Shown piece by piece: positions 62,967-64,000 of a DNA stretch of 64,000 bases. Below the pieces are notes generated by a model. That model was not told the DNA's origin. It saw only the letters and a program-made list of their open reading frames with translations, and made no database searches. Each line of letters starts with the position of its first letter. The stretch's first letter is position 1. Both the position numbers and the translations under genes were made by a program. This stretch comes from Sinorhizobium meliloti 4H41 (GTDB lineage Bacteria > Pseudomonadota > Alphaproteobacteria > Rhizobiales > Rhizobiaceae), in the NCBI RefSeq assembly GCF_000375585.1, contig NZ_AQWP01000002.1, positions 1 to 64,000 of the forward strand. Direction: 5' to 3'.

Positions 62967-63143
62967 ATGTCGAAGCGCGAACTCATCGATACCGGGACCG
63001 ACAAGCGCTACGTGCGGCGCGACGAAAGCGGGAAGTTCAAACAATCGGTGGATGTCGGCCGTTCCCTGTCGTCGGACAGGAAACAGAAGGCGAAACACGA
63101 TGCCAAGCCCGGCCAGGGCGACAAGGGCGATCGCAAGAACTAG
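62967..63143 (+). CDS. Small basic protein, unknown function
   Basis: A 58-residue protein (MSKRELIDTGTDKRYVRRDE then SGKFKQSVDVGRSLSSDRKQ and a Lys/Asp-rich end). It begins at ATG 62967 with GGAGGCAGTG in front. Sequence has the short, charged look of rhizobial stress-type small proteins. The xthA start is 4 bases after its stop, so the two are one transcript. Confidence 0.7.
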   Translation: MSKRELIDTGTDKRYVRRDESGKFKQSVDVGRSLSSDRKQKAKHDAKPGQGDKGDRKN

Positions 63144-63147
63144 CTCC

Positions 63148-63942
63148 GTGAAGATCGCCACCTATAACGTCAACGGGGTGAATGGCCGTCTGGAAGTCCT
63201 GCTTCGGTGGCTGGAGGAGGCGTCCCCCGACGTCGTCTGCCTTCAGGAACTGAAGGCACCAGACCCGAAGTTCCCCGTCAAGGCCATCGAGGCTGCCGGA
63301 TACGGGGCGATCTGGCACGGCCAGAAGAGTTGGAACGGCGTGGCGATCCTCGCCAGAGACAGGGAGCCAATGCCGACGCGCAAGGGCCTGCCTGGTGATC
63401 CGGACGATACGCACAGCCGTTATATCGAGGCAGCCATCGATGGCATCGTGATCGGCTGCCTTTATCTGCCCAACGGAAATCCCTATCCGGGACCGAAGTT
63501 CGAATACAAGCTGGCATGGTTCCACAGGCTGACGGCCTACGCGGCAGAACTGCTGGAACTCGACGTGCCGGTGATCCTCGCTGGCGACTACAACGTCATG
63601 CCGACGGAACTCGATGTCTACAAACCGGAGCGTTGGGTGAACGACGCGCTGTTCCGCGTCGAGGTCAGAGACGCTTATCATCGCCTGCTTGGACAGGGCT
63701 GGACGGATGCCCTCCGGCAGCTTCATCCCGGCGAGCGCGTCTACACCTTTTGGGACTACTTCCGAAATGCCTTCGTGAGGGATGCCGACCTTCGCATCGA
63801 CCACTTCCTGCTCAGCCCGGATGTCGCCAAAAGGCTTTCGGCTGCGGGGGTCGACAAGCATGTCCGGGGATGGGAGCACACAAGCGATCACGCGCCGGCC
63901 TGGATCGAACTTTCAGATGGAGCTGAGGAGGAAGGTCGATGA
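63148..63942 (+). CDS. xthA: Exodeoxyribonuclease III
   Basis: A 264-residue EEP-fold AP endonuclease/3'-5' exonuclease of base-excision repair. KIATYNVNGVNGRLEVLLRW (Asn7), VVCLQELKAPDPKF (metal Glu), LAGDYNVMPTELDVY (D-x-N), and HTSDHAPAWIEL (catalytic Asp-His) are present. The start is GTG 63148. Its stop overlaps the next ATG by four bases (ATGA at 63939). Confidence 0.95.
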   Translation: MKIATYNVNGVNGRLEVLLRWLEEASPDVVCLQELKAPDPKFPVKAIEAAGYGAIWHGQKSWNGVAILARDREPMPTRKGLPGDPDDTHSRYIEAAIDGIVIGCLYLPNGNPYPGPKFEYKLAWFHRLTAYAAELLELDVPVILAGDYNVMPTELDVYKPERWVNDALFRVEVRDAYHRLLGQGWTDALRQLHPGERVYTFWDYFRNAFVRDADLRIDHFLLSPDVAKRLSAAGVDKHVRGWEHTSDHAPAWIELSDGAEEEGR

Positions 63943-64000
63943 CGATGAAAGATTGGCGTGCCGAGCTGCGCCTCGAACTGGAAAAACTGGTCGACGCCGC
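63939..64000 (+). CDS. Start of a further gene, cut by window end
   Basis: Overlaps the xthA stop (ATGA). The visible 20 codons read MTMKDWRAELRLELEKLVDA; the internal ATG at 63945 could also be the start. Too short to identify. Coupled to xthA. Confidence 0.6.
   Translation, partial: MTMKDWRAELRLELEKLVDA

Overview
The window looks like a chromosomal segment of a fast-growing rhizobium close to Sinorhizobium/Ensifer. GC content is high throughout. The gene sets metS-holB-tmk-dac-rlpA, lexA between tRNA genes, wrbA-cinA-gpt-nnr-glnB-glnA-hspQ-ialB, and the tandem GCAC/sigma-54 control of glnB all fit the Rhizobiales. The genus is inferred from gene content and protein character alone; no database was searched.

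Layout. 1-290: a clipped ISNCY-type insertion sequence end. 0.36-8.2 kb: a minus-strand housekeeping run (metallo-hydrolase, TatD, MetS, HolB, Tmk, a D-Ala-D-Ala carboxypeptidase homologue, RlpA) with one convergent MazG-like gene. 8.4-14.2 kb: tRNA-Ser(UGA), tRNA-Ala(CGC), lexA with its SOS boxes, tRNA-Cys(GCA), an RTX repeat protein, tRNA-Asn(GUU) and small accessory genes. 14.5-18.6 kb: a redox and small-molecule cluster (DJ-1/PfpI, ABM monooxygenase, SDR, LysR, cupin, VOC). 18.7-21 kb: a decayed AbiEi-type antitoxin, the MdtJI polyamine exporter pair, a VapC fragment inside a duplicated gene junction, and an SDR. 21.2-32.9 kb: a cysK-alaX-sseA-GNAT run, DUF1203, ald with its Lrp-type regulator, cpdB, hlyU, ilvA and trkH.

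33.2-45.1 kb is the most accessory part: two SDRs with a TetR regulator carrying twin operators, a LysR, an Old Yellow Enzyme with a divergent HxlR, and a cluster with three paralogous HD-domain genes (cyanamide-hydratase-like), an AhpD-like carboxymuconolactone decarboxylase, a secreted cupin, a MocR-type regulator and a GlxA-type regulator. The third HD gene and the GlxA gene are frameshifted, so the locus appears to be decaying or recently acquired. This is the best candidate for an undescribed system.

45.5-64 kb: tRNA-Leu(UAA), a Tat-signal glycine-rich small protein, a YCII/DGPF protein and a group of stress-type small ORFs, then core genes wrbA, cinA-like, gpt, nnr, glnB-glnA (NtrC/sigma-54 control, with a possible attenuator between them), hspQ and ialB. 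An orphan family-5 solute-binding protein, a FrnE-type oxidoreductase, an AraC regulator, a DUF1254 protein, a DUF900 lipoprotein hydrolase and xthA follow. The window ends in the first codons of another gene.

No CRISPR array, rRNA, prophage or complete IS was seen. Many long open frames opposite real genes are GC-driven shadows and are left out.
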